Below, piece after piece: positions 19,701 through 26,500 of a stretch of 32,538 nt of DNA. A program made the translations under genes and the position numbers. How positions within the stretch are numbered: position 1 is the first letter of the stretch; the number at the start of each line of letters is the position of its first letter. The stretch is from NCBI GenBank assembly GCA_016282915.1, contig JAEELW010000040.1:1-32538 (forward strand), given 5' to 3'. The notes under the pieces are model-generated. The model was not told the DNA's origin. It did not search any database and saw nothing but the letters and a program-made list of their open reading frames with translations. This DNA is from Lachnospiraceae bacterium (GTDB lineage Bacteria; Bacillota; Clostridia; Lachnospirales; Lachnospiraceae).

Positions 19701-21199
19701 GTAAGCTGTGCATCCGCGCTGCCGATGGTCTGGGAGGCTTCGAGTTTTCCTTTTTCCAGCTCCTTATAGGCGCTCTCTACCTGCGCCTCGGTTTCCGCAA
19801 CAGTCTTCTTTAATGCGTTGATCGTAGCCTCCGCATTCTTGATCTGACCGTTGATGGAGGCTTTCTGCGCTTCCAGTTCTGCCTTCTGCGCGATCAGCGT
19901 ATCCTTCTGTTCCAGCAGGCTCTGCGACTGCTTCAGCCCGTCCAGCTGTTCGTTCATCGCTGCCAGTTCCGCTTTTTTCGTCTCCAGCTGGGTATTCAGT
20001 TCCGCAAGCTGCGACTCATAATCCTCCGCTTCCGGATCCAGCGCAGCGATCTGCGCTTCCAGTGCACTGATCTCCGCCTCTTTTTCGGCGATCTGTCCTT
20101 CCAGCCCGGTTATGGCATAAGCGATATTCTCCGCAGTCATTCCCGCAGCTTCCAGAGCTTCTATGGCCGCCAGTGCGGCATCAATCTGCGCTATGGCGTT
20201 ATCGATCTGCTTCACGCCATCCTTCAGCGGCGGGATCAGCGCCTCGCTCGTCGCCAGCTGGGTCTTCAGCGCCGCAAGCTGTGCCGAAGCCTGATCCAGC
20301 TGATAGCTCAGATCCGCCAGTTTGCTGTTGGACTCTTCGCGTTTTTCCGCCAGCTCCTGCTCGGCCTTATCCATATCGCTTTTGGATTCATCGAGCTTCT
20401 CTTTGTTTTCTTCCAGTTCTTTTTTCCCGTCTTCCAGCTCCTGCTGGGAATCGTTCAGTTTCTGTTTCCCGTCTTCCAGCTCCTTTTTGGAATCATCGAG
20501 CTTGGTCCGGTTTTCATCCAGGGTTACCTGGGAATCCTGCAGCTTCTTCTCGGCATCCTCCAGCTGCTTCAGCGCCTCGGCAAAGGCATCGTCCACCGTT
20601 GCGAGGATACGGTCGTTCAGCGCGTCGATCTTCTTTTCGTTCAGACGCACTTCAACGCTGCGGTCCACCAGACCGAGGGAGGTGACGGAGGCCACGCCGG
20701 CCTGCTTTTCATACTGCGGACTGATCCGGTCACGGACAAACTGCGAAAGCTCGTCCATTTCCATGCCTTCCATACTCACGGCCAGATAAACGCTGGCCAC
20801 CATATCGGTACTGATCTCGATGATGGAAGGCGTGCCCGCATCCGCCGGCAGATACGGCTGCAGCGTGTTCAGCGCGCTCGAGACCTTGACCATGGCGCTG
20901 TCCAGATCCGTATCGTCGGTAAATTCCAGCTGGACCATGCCGTAATTTTCATTACATATGCTGGTAACGTTTTCGACGCCGTTGATCGTGCCCAGAGCAG
21001 CTTCCATGGGCATACAGATCTCGCTTTCGATCTTTTCGGAACTGGCGCCGGGATACGTGGTCAGCACCATCAGATATGGCAATGAGATGTCCGGGAGCAG
21101 ATCGAGCTGCATATTGCTCAGGCTCACGAAGCCCAGCACGATTGCGATGATCACTCCCACCAGAACGGTGAACGGTTTTTTTACACTGATCTTTTCCAT
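16787..21199 (-). CDS. RND-family exporter with large inserted coiled coil
   Basis: Proton-driven exporter of the AcrB/SwrC superfamily; the substrate cannot be told from sequence. From ATG at 21199 it has 1,470 residues, against about 1,050 for usual members. The N-terminal membrane segment (VLVGVIIAIVLGFVSLSNM), porter-domain blocks (YPGASSEKIE), TM4 motif GIGMLVDNSIVVMENI and a second half ending in GTVVNNGIVFVDY and RPILMTALTTI show both RND repeats. TM4 has Asp-Asn where AcrB has Asp-Asp. Residues about 200-573 (DNA about 19480-20600) are an inserted heptad-rich coiled coil with KxxLxDGxxxL-type repeats. The C-terminus is a short acidic tail partly coded by repeated CTTCCGCAT triplets. 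The start is chosen because the signal-like MEKISVKKPF follows GGAGAAG; upstream frame lacks family sequence. No adaptor or outer-membrane partner gene is nearby. Confidence 0.9.
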   Translation of the reverse strand: MEKISVKKPFTVLVGVIIAIVLGFVSLSNMQLDLLPDISLPYLMVLTTYPGASSEKIESEICMPMEAALGTINGVENVTSICNENYGMVQLEFTDDTDLDSAMVKVSSALNTLQPYLPADAGTPSIIEISTDMVASVYLAVSMEGMEMDELSQFVRDRISPQYEKQAGVASVTSLGLVDRSVEVRLNEKKIDALNDRILATVDDAFAEALKQLEDAEKKLQDSQVTLDENRTKLDDSKKELEDGKQKLNDSQQELEDGKKELEENKEKLDESKSDMDKAEQELAEKREESNSKLADLSYQLDQASAQLAALKTQLATSEALIPPLKDGVKQIDNAIAQIDAALAAIEALEAAGMTAENIAYAITGLEGQIAEKEAEISALEAQIAALDPEAEDYESQLAELNTQLETKKAELAAMNEQLDGLKQSQSLLEQKDTLIAQKAELEAQKASINGQIKNAEATINALKKTVAETEAQVESAYKELEKGKLEASQTIGSADAQLTIGKAQLEGAEAQIDSAKTQLESAQEQIDSGWDSIKDGEKQISEGYEQIEDGQKQIDDGWKDYEDAVKKFDKQKAEAMRTANADRLLTLDTLTGLIYAQNFEMPAGYVDDKADSSWLVKVGQNYEEVDELGDIVLTNINKIGDIRIEDVADVVVIDNADESYVRLGNNKAVILSIFKSSTTGTNELSKTIEAASADLMEAHPGLQVTTLVDMGDYIDLIVKSVLQSMAIGALLAVVILAIFLKDVKPTLVVAISIPVSVLAAIICMYFSGISLNMLSLSGLALGIGMLVDNSIVVMENIYRMRGHGVEAPRAAVQGTKQVAGSIIASTLTTVCVFLPMIFTSGLVRDLIAPMCLTIVFCLLASLVIAFTVVPASASTLLRNAKPKEHRLFDKLMVGYEKILRFCLKVKIVPLGLAIGLLVFSGIMAFRMGIVVIPEMTMNQMQADIQYPEETTREEAYETTDKVIERMLQIDGIGTIGVMTGNGSALVVSSAASNPGAFRHMSFMIMTENENAGEEEIKRINREIEAIGEDMGLDLTLSSMASEMDQMTGGSGLSINVYGPDMDELARITGEICDIVDTIDGYENISNGMEDAGKSLHVTIDKNKAMSLGLSVVQIYQDINRKLTHSKSAVTITLDGIDVDIVVVDETDPMTYENILDYSFLVEKTDEDNDTIHEEHRLGEFAQVEVRDELDSINRKNQSRYMTVSASVGEGYNTTLLTRELKPLLDAYQLPHGYTMELGGEYDSVNTMVEQMMLVMLLGLLMVYLVMVGQFQSLLSPFIVLFTVPLAFTGGFLAVWFSGENLSVISILGIIVLMGTVVNNGIVFVDYANQLRKGGLDRTTALVVTGKTRMRPILMTALTTILAESALIVGDDMAAQMGRGMALVIAGGLAYATLMTLFIIPVMYDILFRKKPLDVNIGSESLDDIPDDAAEYLASQKKTEAAEAEDAEDAEESRLSAEVEEQAEEADAES

Positions 21200-21408
21200 A
21201 AAATCAATCTTCTCCGGATAATATGTATCTCCCCCCCATATTATCGGTTGCAGAACCCTGATATACCGTATTAATGTCATCCGGCATCCTGCTCATCATG
21301 ATTCTAACGGGTCCAAACTCACGAGCCGATCCCTGCATACATGACCGGAACATGGGCTTTTGACTCTAGAATCATATTATATATTCTGCCGAATTGCAAT
21401 ACCTGTTT
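21200..21408 (-). promoter_or_regulatory. RND gene leader with -10 box and inverted repeat
   Basis: This 209-base gap has a TATAAT (21376-21381) with no good -35. A 9-base inverted repeat, ATGATTCTA at 21367-21375 and its complement at 21298-21306, begins right at the predicted transcript start. It could be an operator pair or a long-range 5' leader stem. The seven-G run before the start codon adds GGGGGGGAG, but GGAGAAG is better placed as the ribosome site. Confidence 0.35.
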
Positions 21409-21984
21409 TTATCGAATTTCAACAGATATAAAGTTTTTGAGCATTTTTTTACCTTCGGGTGTCATGATGGATTCCGGGTGAAACTGTACGCCGAACACGG
21501 GATCGGAAGCGTGCATGACAGCCATTACTTCCCCGTCGGCGGTCTCCGCCGTCACCTTCAGGCACTCCGGTATCGTATCCTTTTCCGCCGCCAGCGAATG
21601 GTAGCGTGCCACCGGAAATTCCTCCGGGCAGCCGGCAAAGAGCGGGCAGGAAAGATCCGCACGGACCATGGACTGCTTGCCGTGCATCAGCGTCTTTGCA
21701 TAACCCACGGTCGCCCCGTAAGCCGCACAGATCGCCTGATGCCCCAGGCACACACCGAGGATCGGGATCGCGCTTCCCAGCTCCTTCACGGTATCGATGA
21801 TCACGCCTGCGTCCTCGGGTCTTCCGGGTCCGGGCGAAAGTATGATATGTGAAGGCTGCATCGCGCGGATCTCTTCCACACTCTTTTCATCGTTGCGGAT
21901 CACAAGGATCTCCTCCGCGAGCTCCCCGATATACTGGTAAAGATTATAGGAAAAACTGTCATAATTATCGATCAGAAGGATCAT
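21409..21984 (-). CDS. trpG: Anthranilate synthase glutamine amidotransferase subunit
   Basis: Supplies ammonia from glutamine to TrpE. The 191-residue class I amidotransferase has ILLIDNYDSFSYNL at the N-terminus, the oxyanion region ILSPGPGRPEDAG, nucleophile Cys79 in GVCLGHQ, and His169/Glu171 in QFHPES. The ribosome site GGGGAGG is inside the end of trpE, with one base between the trpE stop and this ATG, so the two are translationally coupled. TrpG of this size can also serve 4-amino-4-deoxychorismate synthase (PabA role) in some bacteria; with no pabB here, that cannot be judged. Confidence 0.93.
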   Translation of the reverse strand: MILLIDNYDSFSYNLYQYIGELAEEILVIRNDEKSVEEIRAMQPSHIILSPGPGRPEDAGVIIDTVKELGSAIPILGVCLGHQAICAAYGATVGYAKTLMHGKQSMVRADLSCPLFAGCPEEFPVARYHSLAAEKDTIPECLKVTAETADGEVMAVMHASDPVFGVQFHPESIMTPEGKKMLKNFISVEIR

Positions 21985-21985
21985 C

Positions 21986-23446
21986 TCACACCTCCCCGGC
22001 GAGCGTAAACGCCTTAAGCGCCGCCCCCGCTTTGTTCAGGCACTCCTGGTATTCCTTTTCCGGATCGGAATCCGCCACGATCCCCGCACCGCTGCGCACA
22101 AATACTTTTCCGTTCTTCTTATATAAAATACGGATCGCGATACAGGTATCCATATTTCCCGTCAGGTCGATGTAGCCGATGGCGCCGCCGTAGATCCCGC
22201 GCCGCACACCTTCCAGCTCGCCGATCAGCTGGCAGGCCCTTATCTTCGGCGCGCCCGAAAGCGTTCCTGCCGGCAGCACGGCTTCGATGGCGTCCAGTGC
22301 GTCCTTATCCTCACGGATCTCCCCGCGTACGGTGGAGCCGATATGCATCACATGGGAGAAACGCTCGATGGAATGGAGCTTTTCCACTTCCACGGTCCCG
22401 AACTTACTGACCTTGCCCAGATCGTTTCTGCCCAGATCCACCAGCATATTGTGCTCGGCCAGCTCCTTTTCGTCCTTAAGGAGCTCTTCTTCCAGTAGTT
22501 TATCCTCCGCTTCATCCTTTCCGCGCGGTCTGGTGCCTGCCAGCGGGAAGGTATGGAGTACGCCGTCCTGAAGCTTTACGAGGGTCTCGGGTGAAGCCCC
22601 CGCCACTTCCACGTCGGTCCCCGAGAAATAAAACATATACGGTGACGGATTGATGGTCCTGAGCACGCGGTAGGTATCCAGAAGGCTGCCTTCAAAGGGA
22701 ACGCTTAAGCGGTTGGAAAGAACGATCTGGAAGATATCCCCTTCAAAGATATGTTTCTTTCCTTTTTCCACCATGGCCGAATACTCGGCCTTATCAAACA
22801 TCGCCGTCACCTCACCGAGACGCTTTCCGGCGGCTTCTTCCTTCTTCTTCCCGTTACGGATCAGCTCTTTCAGCTTTTCCAGCTCCTGCACTGCCTTTTC
22901 GTAATTCTTCTCCACGTCGTCCAGACGGAGGTTTACGATCAGGACCAGCATCTGCCGCATATGGTCAAAGGCGATGACCTTGTCAAAGAGCATCAGGTCC
23001 ACATCCCGGAAACAGTCCGGATCGTTGTTTTCCTGACGGAGCTTCGGCTCGCTGTAGGCAAGATAATCATAGGAAAAATAACCGACCAGTCCGCCGGTAA
23101 AGGGCGGAAGTCCTTCGATACGCGGACTTTTGTATTCCTTTAAGACTTCCCGGATATGGGCGGAAGGATCCTCCGTGCGGAAGTTCTCCTCCCCGATGCT
23201 CATCTCGCCGTTGTCACAGCTGATGCAGAGCTTCGGATCATAGCCAAGGAAAGTGTAACGTCCCCAGCGGTCGTCCGAGCGCGCCGATTCCAGGAGATAG
23301 ACGTGATCCGAAACATTTTTCAACACACGCAGTGTCTCGATGGGCGTGGTAAAATCCGACAGGATCTCGCAGCTGACCGGCGCTACCCTGTATTCCCCCG
23401 TAGCGGCGATCTTCTGTATCTCGCTCAATGCAGGTGTGATCTTCAT
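21986..23446 (-). CDS. trpE: Anthranilate synthase component I
   Basis: Converts chorismate to anthranilate, the first step of tryptophan synthesis. The 486-residue protein has the chorismate-binding C-terminal half with AGTRPRGK, LVDLGRNDLG, LSGAPKIRA, YGGAIGYIDLTGNMDTCIAIR and GAGIVADSDPEKEY. GNMDTCIAIR favours TrpE over PabB. The N-terminal VYLLESA lies where tryptophan feedback binding occurs in the family. ATG at 23446 follows AAAGGAGGAAAAAG. Only 30 bases separate it from an upstream lipoprotein gene, leaving no room for a T-box or trp leader, so regulation differs from the usual trp operon. No trpD, C, F, B or A gene is in the window. Confidence 0.94.
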   Translation of the reverse strand: MKITPALSEIQKIAATGEYRVAPVSCEILSDFTTPIETLRVLKNVSDHVYLLESARSDDRWGRYTFLGYDPKLCISCDNGEMSIGEENFRTEDPSAHIREVLKEYKSPRIEGLPPFTGGLVGYFSYDYLAYSEPKLRQENNDPDCFRDVDLMLFDKVIAFDHMRQMLVLIVNLRLDDVEKNYEKAVQELEKLKELIRNGKKKEEAAGKRLGEVTAMFDKAEYSAMVEKGKKHIFEGDIFQIVLSNRLSVPFEGSLLDTYRVLRTINPSPYMFYFSGTDVEVAGASPETLVKLQDGVLHTFPLAGTRPRGKDEAEDKLLEEELLKDEKELAEHNMLVDLGRNDLGKVSKFGTVEVEKLHSIERFSHVMHIGSTVRGEIREDKDALDAIEAVLPAGTLSGAPKIRACQLIGELEGVRRGIYGGAIGYIDLTGNMDTCIAIRILYKKNGKVFVRSGAGIVADSDPEKEYQECLNKAGAALKAFTLAGEV

Positions 23447-23476
23447 CTTTTTCCTCCTTTAACTTACAAAATCCCG

Positions 23477-24757
23477 TTATTTCAGCAGATAAGCGATCAT
23501 CTTGTCGGCGCTCATCAGATTAAGTTTGGTATCCGATTCATGTCTTTTATAAAAAGAGCCCCCCTGGTAAGCATCATATTTCTGCATGTACTCTTCAAAA
23601 ACTTCCTCCGTCACCTTTGAGCTGTTCAGCTCATAGAAGCGGATCGGCTCATCGTTGGCATCCGTCCTGGGTTCCCCGTCCTCATCAAGCTCCAGATAAG
23701 TATAGCCAAACTCATAAAGCTGCGCTCCGCCACGGTATTCCAGATAGGAATTATACATACTGCCGTCTTCAAGGTACTGGCTCACCTCCACCACACCGGC
23801 ATCATGATAGACCCTGTAGCTCATAGTCTCCTCAAAATAGGAGTCGCTCTCCTGAAAGAGTATGCCGTCATCATAGGAACAGATATGGTAGGTATCATCC
23901 CCGATGCACAAAAGCAGGGGATCGCCATCCTTACGCCGTATCAGCGCATAGGAATAATCGTCGCCGAAGCCCGAAGATATGGTCTGCTGGAGCATTTCCG
24001 CATAAGCATCCCTGAAGTTCCCCCGGTTCTGTCCCGTCAGAAAATTCATCACTTCCGTATAGGAAGAACCGCGGCCGTAATGCCTGCGGTCCGCGACCCT
24101 TATCATCCCGTCCAGGGTCTTATAGTATTTCTCTTCGCTGACGCTGTTTCCGTTCAGTGCGTATTCCATATCACCGGTAGGACCGTTCTCCCCGTACACT
24201 TCATTATTCGTGCCTTCACACTTTAAGTCAAAACCGTCTTTCCCTATACTGTAGATGTAATCATGGTAATAACCCATATTACCGTCACAGTTATCCAGCA
24301 CATTCCCGCGTTCCTTATAGAAAATGCCCAGTCTTGCGGTCTGCATATGACTCACCTTCCCGTCCAGTATGGTGCAGATGATGTTTCCGGCCGCCTCATA
24401 ACCGCTGCTGATCACCAGTTCGGGGATATCATCTTTGTTCAGATAAATGAAACCCAGGGTCCAGCTGTTTCTCCAGCCGGGCTCCAGGTAGTCAATCTCC
24501 TGTTCGATCCCGCTGTCAAGGAATTCCGCGTAGATGCCCTTCCAGTCGATCTCTTCCTGCGGTGCTTCTGTGGGAGCAGCCTCTTCCGTAGGCGTGGCAA
24601 TATCATCTTTTTTAACGCTTTCCGGCGTGGGGCTCACTTCGGATGTGACCTCGACTTTTTCCTTATCATCTTTTCCGGGATCCGCGGGGGCCTTTGTCTC
24701 ACCGCAGCCTCCCATCAACAGCAGTGCAAGCACCGCCGGTATCAGTTTCTTTTTCAT
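23477..24757 (-). CDS. Putative lipoprotein, function unknown
   Basis: A 426-residue protein I do not recognise. It starts with MKKKLIPAVLALLLMGGC, a signal with a slightly off-consensus lipobox that would lipidate Cys18. A low-complexity Pro/Thr/Glu/Lys linker runs to about residue 70. The mature domain contains FIYLNKDDIPELVISSG, which resembles the short D-x-D-x-x-x-EL calcium-loop-like signatures of many Clostridia surface proteins, including the partial protein at 30526-32538. ATG at 24757 follows GGAGG. It has its own promoter and reads toward trpE with no visible terminator between. The outer-surface location is well supported; the role is unknown. Confidence 0.8.
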   Translation of the reverse strand: MKKKLIPAVLALLLMGGCGETKAPADPGKDDKEKVEVTSEVSPTPESVKKDDIATPTEEAAPTEAPQEEIDWKGIYAEFLDSGIEQEIDYLEPGWRNSWTLGFIYLNKDDIPELVISSGYEAAGNIICTILDGKVSHMQTARLGIFYKERGNVLDNCDGNMGYYHDYIYSIGKDGFDLKCEGTNNEVYGENGPTGDMEYALNGNSVSEEKYYKTLDGMIRVADRRHYGRGSSYTEVMNFLTGQNRGNFRDAYAEMLQQTISSGFGDDYSYALIRRKDGDPLLLCIGDDTYHICSYDDGILFQESDSYFEETMSYRVYHDAGVVEVSQYLEDGSMYNSYLEYRGGAQLYEFGYTYLELDEDGEPRTDANDEPIRFYELNSSKVTEEVFEEYMQKYDAYQGGSFYKRHESDTKLNLMSADKMIAYLLK

Positions 24758-24783
24758 GATGTTCCTCCAGAGTGTGTTCCGCT

Positions 24784-24799
24784 CCGGTCATCTGACCGG
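24784..24799. other. Palindrome in lipoprotein 5' leader
   Basis: CCGGTCA-GA-TGACCGG: 7-base perfect arms around two bases, lying about 15-30 bases downstream of the -10 box. It could be a repressor operator or a 5' hairpin. It has no U tract on the minus strand, so it is not a terminator for the upstream SGNH gene. Confidence 0.45.
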
Positions 24800-24812
24800 A
24801 AAAATATCCGTC

Positions 24813-24821
24813 ATTATAACA
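24813..24821 (-). promoter_or_regulatory. Extended -10 promoter for the lipoprotein gene
   Basis: TGT-TATAAT, a full extended -10 element (-10 at 24813-24818). The -35 region (TGGAAT at 17 bases) is weak, which extended -10 promoters tolerate. It lies just after the SGNH stop codon and would drive the lipoprotein gene and probably trpE-trpG. Confidence 0.6.
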
Positions 24822-24830
24822 CAGACCCTT

Positions 24831-25469
24831 TCATAATTCCAGCTTTTTGACCAGCGCGCAGAACTCCCCCGCAAGCGCGGCATGCCCTTCCTCCGTCAGA
24901 TGGAGGGAATCAAGGTCCGAAGGATACACACACTCCGCCGCATCAAAGAAGATACAGCCCTTTTCCTCCGCCTCTTTTTTGTAATAAAGGGGAAACTCCT
25001 CCGATATCCCGATGGCATCCTCCGTGAATTCCCCGTAAAAGGGCGAAGTCTTAATCTTCGTTCCGATCCTGGGGGGCGAGACCAGGATGAGCTTCGGCGA
25101 GAAGCCCTGGATCTCTTTTGTAAAGCTTAAGATCTGCCCTGCCACTGCCCCGGCATTCCCGGCGATCTCCTTTGCCGTCAGATGAAGCCAGGACTTTAAG
25201 TCGTTACTTCCCAGCATCAGGATCACGATATCCACCGGCGCGTTCTTTTCAAAACATTTCCTCATGTAATCGGTACCGGCCTGAAAGAAGACCGGTTCTT
25301 CGTTACAAAGCGCGGTGCGGCCGTTACAGCCTTCTTCAATGACCCGGTATCCCTCACCGAGCAGCATGGCAAGCTTCCCCGGGTAACGCACATTTTCCGG
25401 ATAACGTCCGCCGCTGCCCGGGATGAAACCGTAGGTATTGGAATCTCCGTAACATAATACACTGATCAT
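24831..25469 (-). CDS. SGNH/GDSL-family hydrolase
   Basis: A 212-residue esterase-like enzyme, cytoplasmic because no signal peptide is present. The SGNH blocks are visible: block I YGDSNTYG with nucleophile Ser10, the Gly region CNGR, block III LGSNDLKSW with Asn, and block V DSLHLTEEGH with Asp and His. The family includes arylesterases, acyl-thioesterases and sugar-ester deacetylases, so the substrate cannot be assigned. The start has an AAAGGGAAAGAG ribosome site. It is divergent from the AEC transporter across a 99-base gap. No promoter was recognised on the minus strand. Confidence 0.88.
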   Translation of the reverse strand: MISVLCYGDSNTYGFIPGSGGRYPENVRYPGKLAMLLGEGYRVIEEGCNGRTALCNEEPVFFQAGTDYMRKCFEKNAPVDIVILMLGSNDLKSWLHLTAKEIAGNAGAVAGQILSFTKEIQGFSPKLILVSPPRIGTKIKTSPFYGEFTEDAIGISEEFPLYYKKEAEEKGCIFFDAAECVYPSDLDSLHLTEEGHAALAGEFCALVKKLEL

Positions 25470-25509
25470 TTTCTCTTTCCCTTTCTGCAGCGTGCCCCGC
25501 GGCCTGCCC

Positions 25510-25537
25510 TTGCGTCCGGCTGATTTTCTGTTATAAT
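25510..25537 (+). promoter_or_regulatory. Promoter of the AEC transporter gene
   Basis: TTGCGT (25510-25515), 16-base spacer, TATAAT (25532-25537) preceded by TG one base upstream, so an extended -10. It is followed by GGAGG at 25556-25560, 8 bases before the ATG. Confidence 0.7.
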
Positions 25538-25568
25538 GCCAAAGTAATAGTTCCCGGAGGATACAAAA

Positions 25569-26498
25569 ATGAGTTTATCCGTGATCCTGCAGCAGATGGG
25601 CGTGATCTGCATCCTGGTCGGCATCGGTATTGCTCTCCAGAAAAAATCCGTTATCGATCCCGCCACTTCGCCGAAGCTCTCCGCCATCGTGGTGGATGTC
25701 TGCAATCCGGCGCTGATCATGGCCTCCATCCTGTCCGGGGACATCACGGCCAGTCACGAAGACCTGCTGATCGCCGCCGGTCTCGGCGCCGCTTTTTACT
25801 TTATCCTGATCCTTTTGGGCTTTCTGCTTCCGCGCATCCTCCGCGTTTCGCGCGATGAACGCCGCTTCTATAATCTCATGTGCGTTTATACCAACACCGG
25901 TTTTCTCGGCATCCCGGTCGCCCGCGCCATACTTCCGGCCAATGCGATCCTCTATGTCATCGTCATCAACATTTTTTACAGCCTGCTTTTCTATACCCAC
26001 GGTCTCACGATCCTCGGCCGCGGCAAAAACGGCGGCAGCCGGCCTTCGCTCCTGCGCATCATCAATCCCGGCACCGTCATGGCGGTCTTAAGCCTCGTCG
26101 TTTTCTGGTTTAAGCTTACGCTCCCGCCGATCCTCGAAAATACCATCGTCTATATCGGCAACGCCACGGTCTTCCTTTCCATGGCGCTCCTGGGCGTATT
26201 TATCGCCCGTTCCCGTTTTCTCTCCTGCTTTAAAAACGTACGCATCTGGCTTTTCATCCTGCTGCGCCTCATCGCCTTGCCTGTGGCCGTGGTCTTTGTC
26301 ATGCGCGCCCTGTCCTTCGATCCGACAGCCACGCTCGCCATGTGCCTCATGGCGGCCGTCCCCGTAGGCAATCTGCCCATGATCCAGGCCGAGAAAAACG
26401 GCGATGACACAACGCTCCTCTCTTCTGCCATCGCCGTTACCACCGTGTTCTCCATTGCAGGCATTACCGTCCTGATGGCGGTCTTTTCTGCAGTATAG
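25569..26498 (+). CDS. AEC (auxin efflux carrier) family transporter
   Basis: The only plus-strand gene: a 309-residue, very hydrophobic membrane protein with about ten predicted segments, starting SVILQQMGVICILVGIGIAL. The YTNTGFLGIPVARAIL block in the first half and the MCLMAAVPVGNLPMI block in the second are typical of the AEC/bile-acid-sodium-symporter fold, where paired discontinuous helices meet. Family members move organic acids such as malate or malonate; the substrate is not readable here. The start is fixed by GGAGG at 8 bases and the promoter just upstream. Its stop is 2 bases from the stop of the convergent surface-protein gene, with no terminator between. Confidence 0.9.
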   Translation: MSLSVILQQMGVICILVGIGIALQKKSVIDPATSPKLSAIVVDVCNPALIMASILSGDITASHEDLLIAAGLGAAFYFILILLGFLLPRILRVSRDERRFYNLMCVYTNTGFLGIPVARAILPANAILYVIVINIFYSLLFYTHGLTILGRGKNGGSRPSLLRIINPGTVMAVLSLVVFWFKLTLPPILENTIVYIGNATVFLSMALLGVFIARSRFLSCFKNVRIWLFILLRLIALPVAVVFVMRALSFDPTATLAMCLMAAVPVGNLPMIQAEKNGDDTTLLSSAIAVTTVFSIAGITVLMAVFSAV

Positions 26499-26500
26499 TT

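Noticed and set aside
18200-19813. Open frame of 537 codons on the plus strand opposite the RND gene
   Set aside because: It mirrors conserved RND codons and the coiled-coil repeats. The His/Asp/Gln-rich product is a typical antisense shadow.
21205-21354. Possible 50-codon reading frame in the RND leader, ending just before the RND start
   Set aside because: No ribosome site precedes its ATG, and the product has no recognisable features. It may be chance, though an upstream frame in this position could be tested.
21409-23446. pabA-pabB instead of trpG-trpE
   Set aside because: The larger subunit has GNMDTCIAIR and a full N-terminal domain with LLES-type feedback sequence, which favour anthranilate synthase. 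A dual role for the small subunit cannot be excluded.
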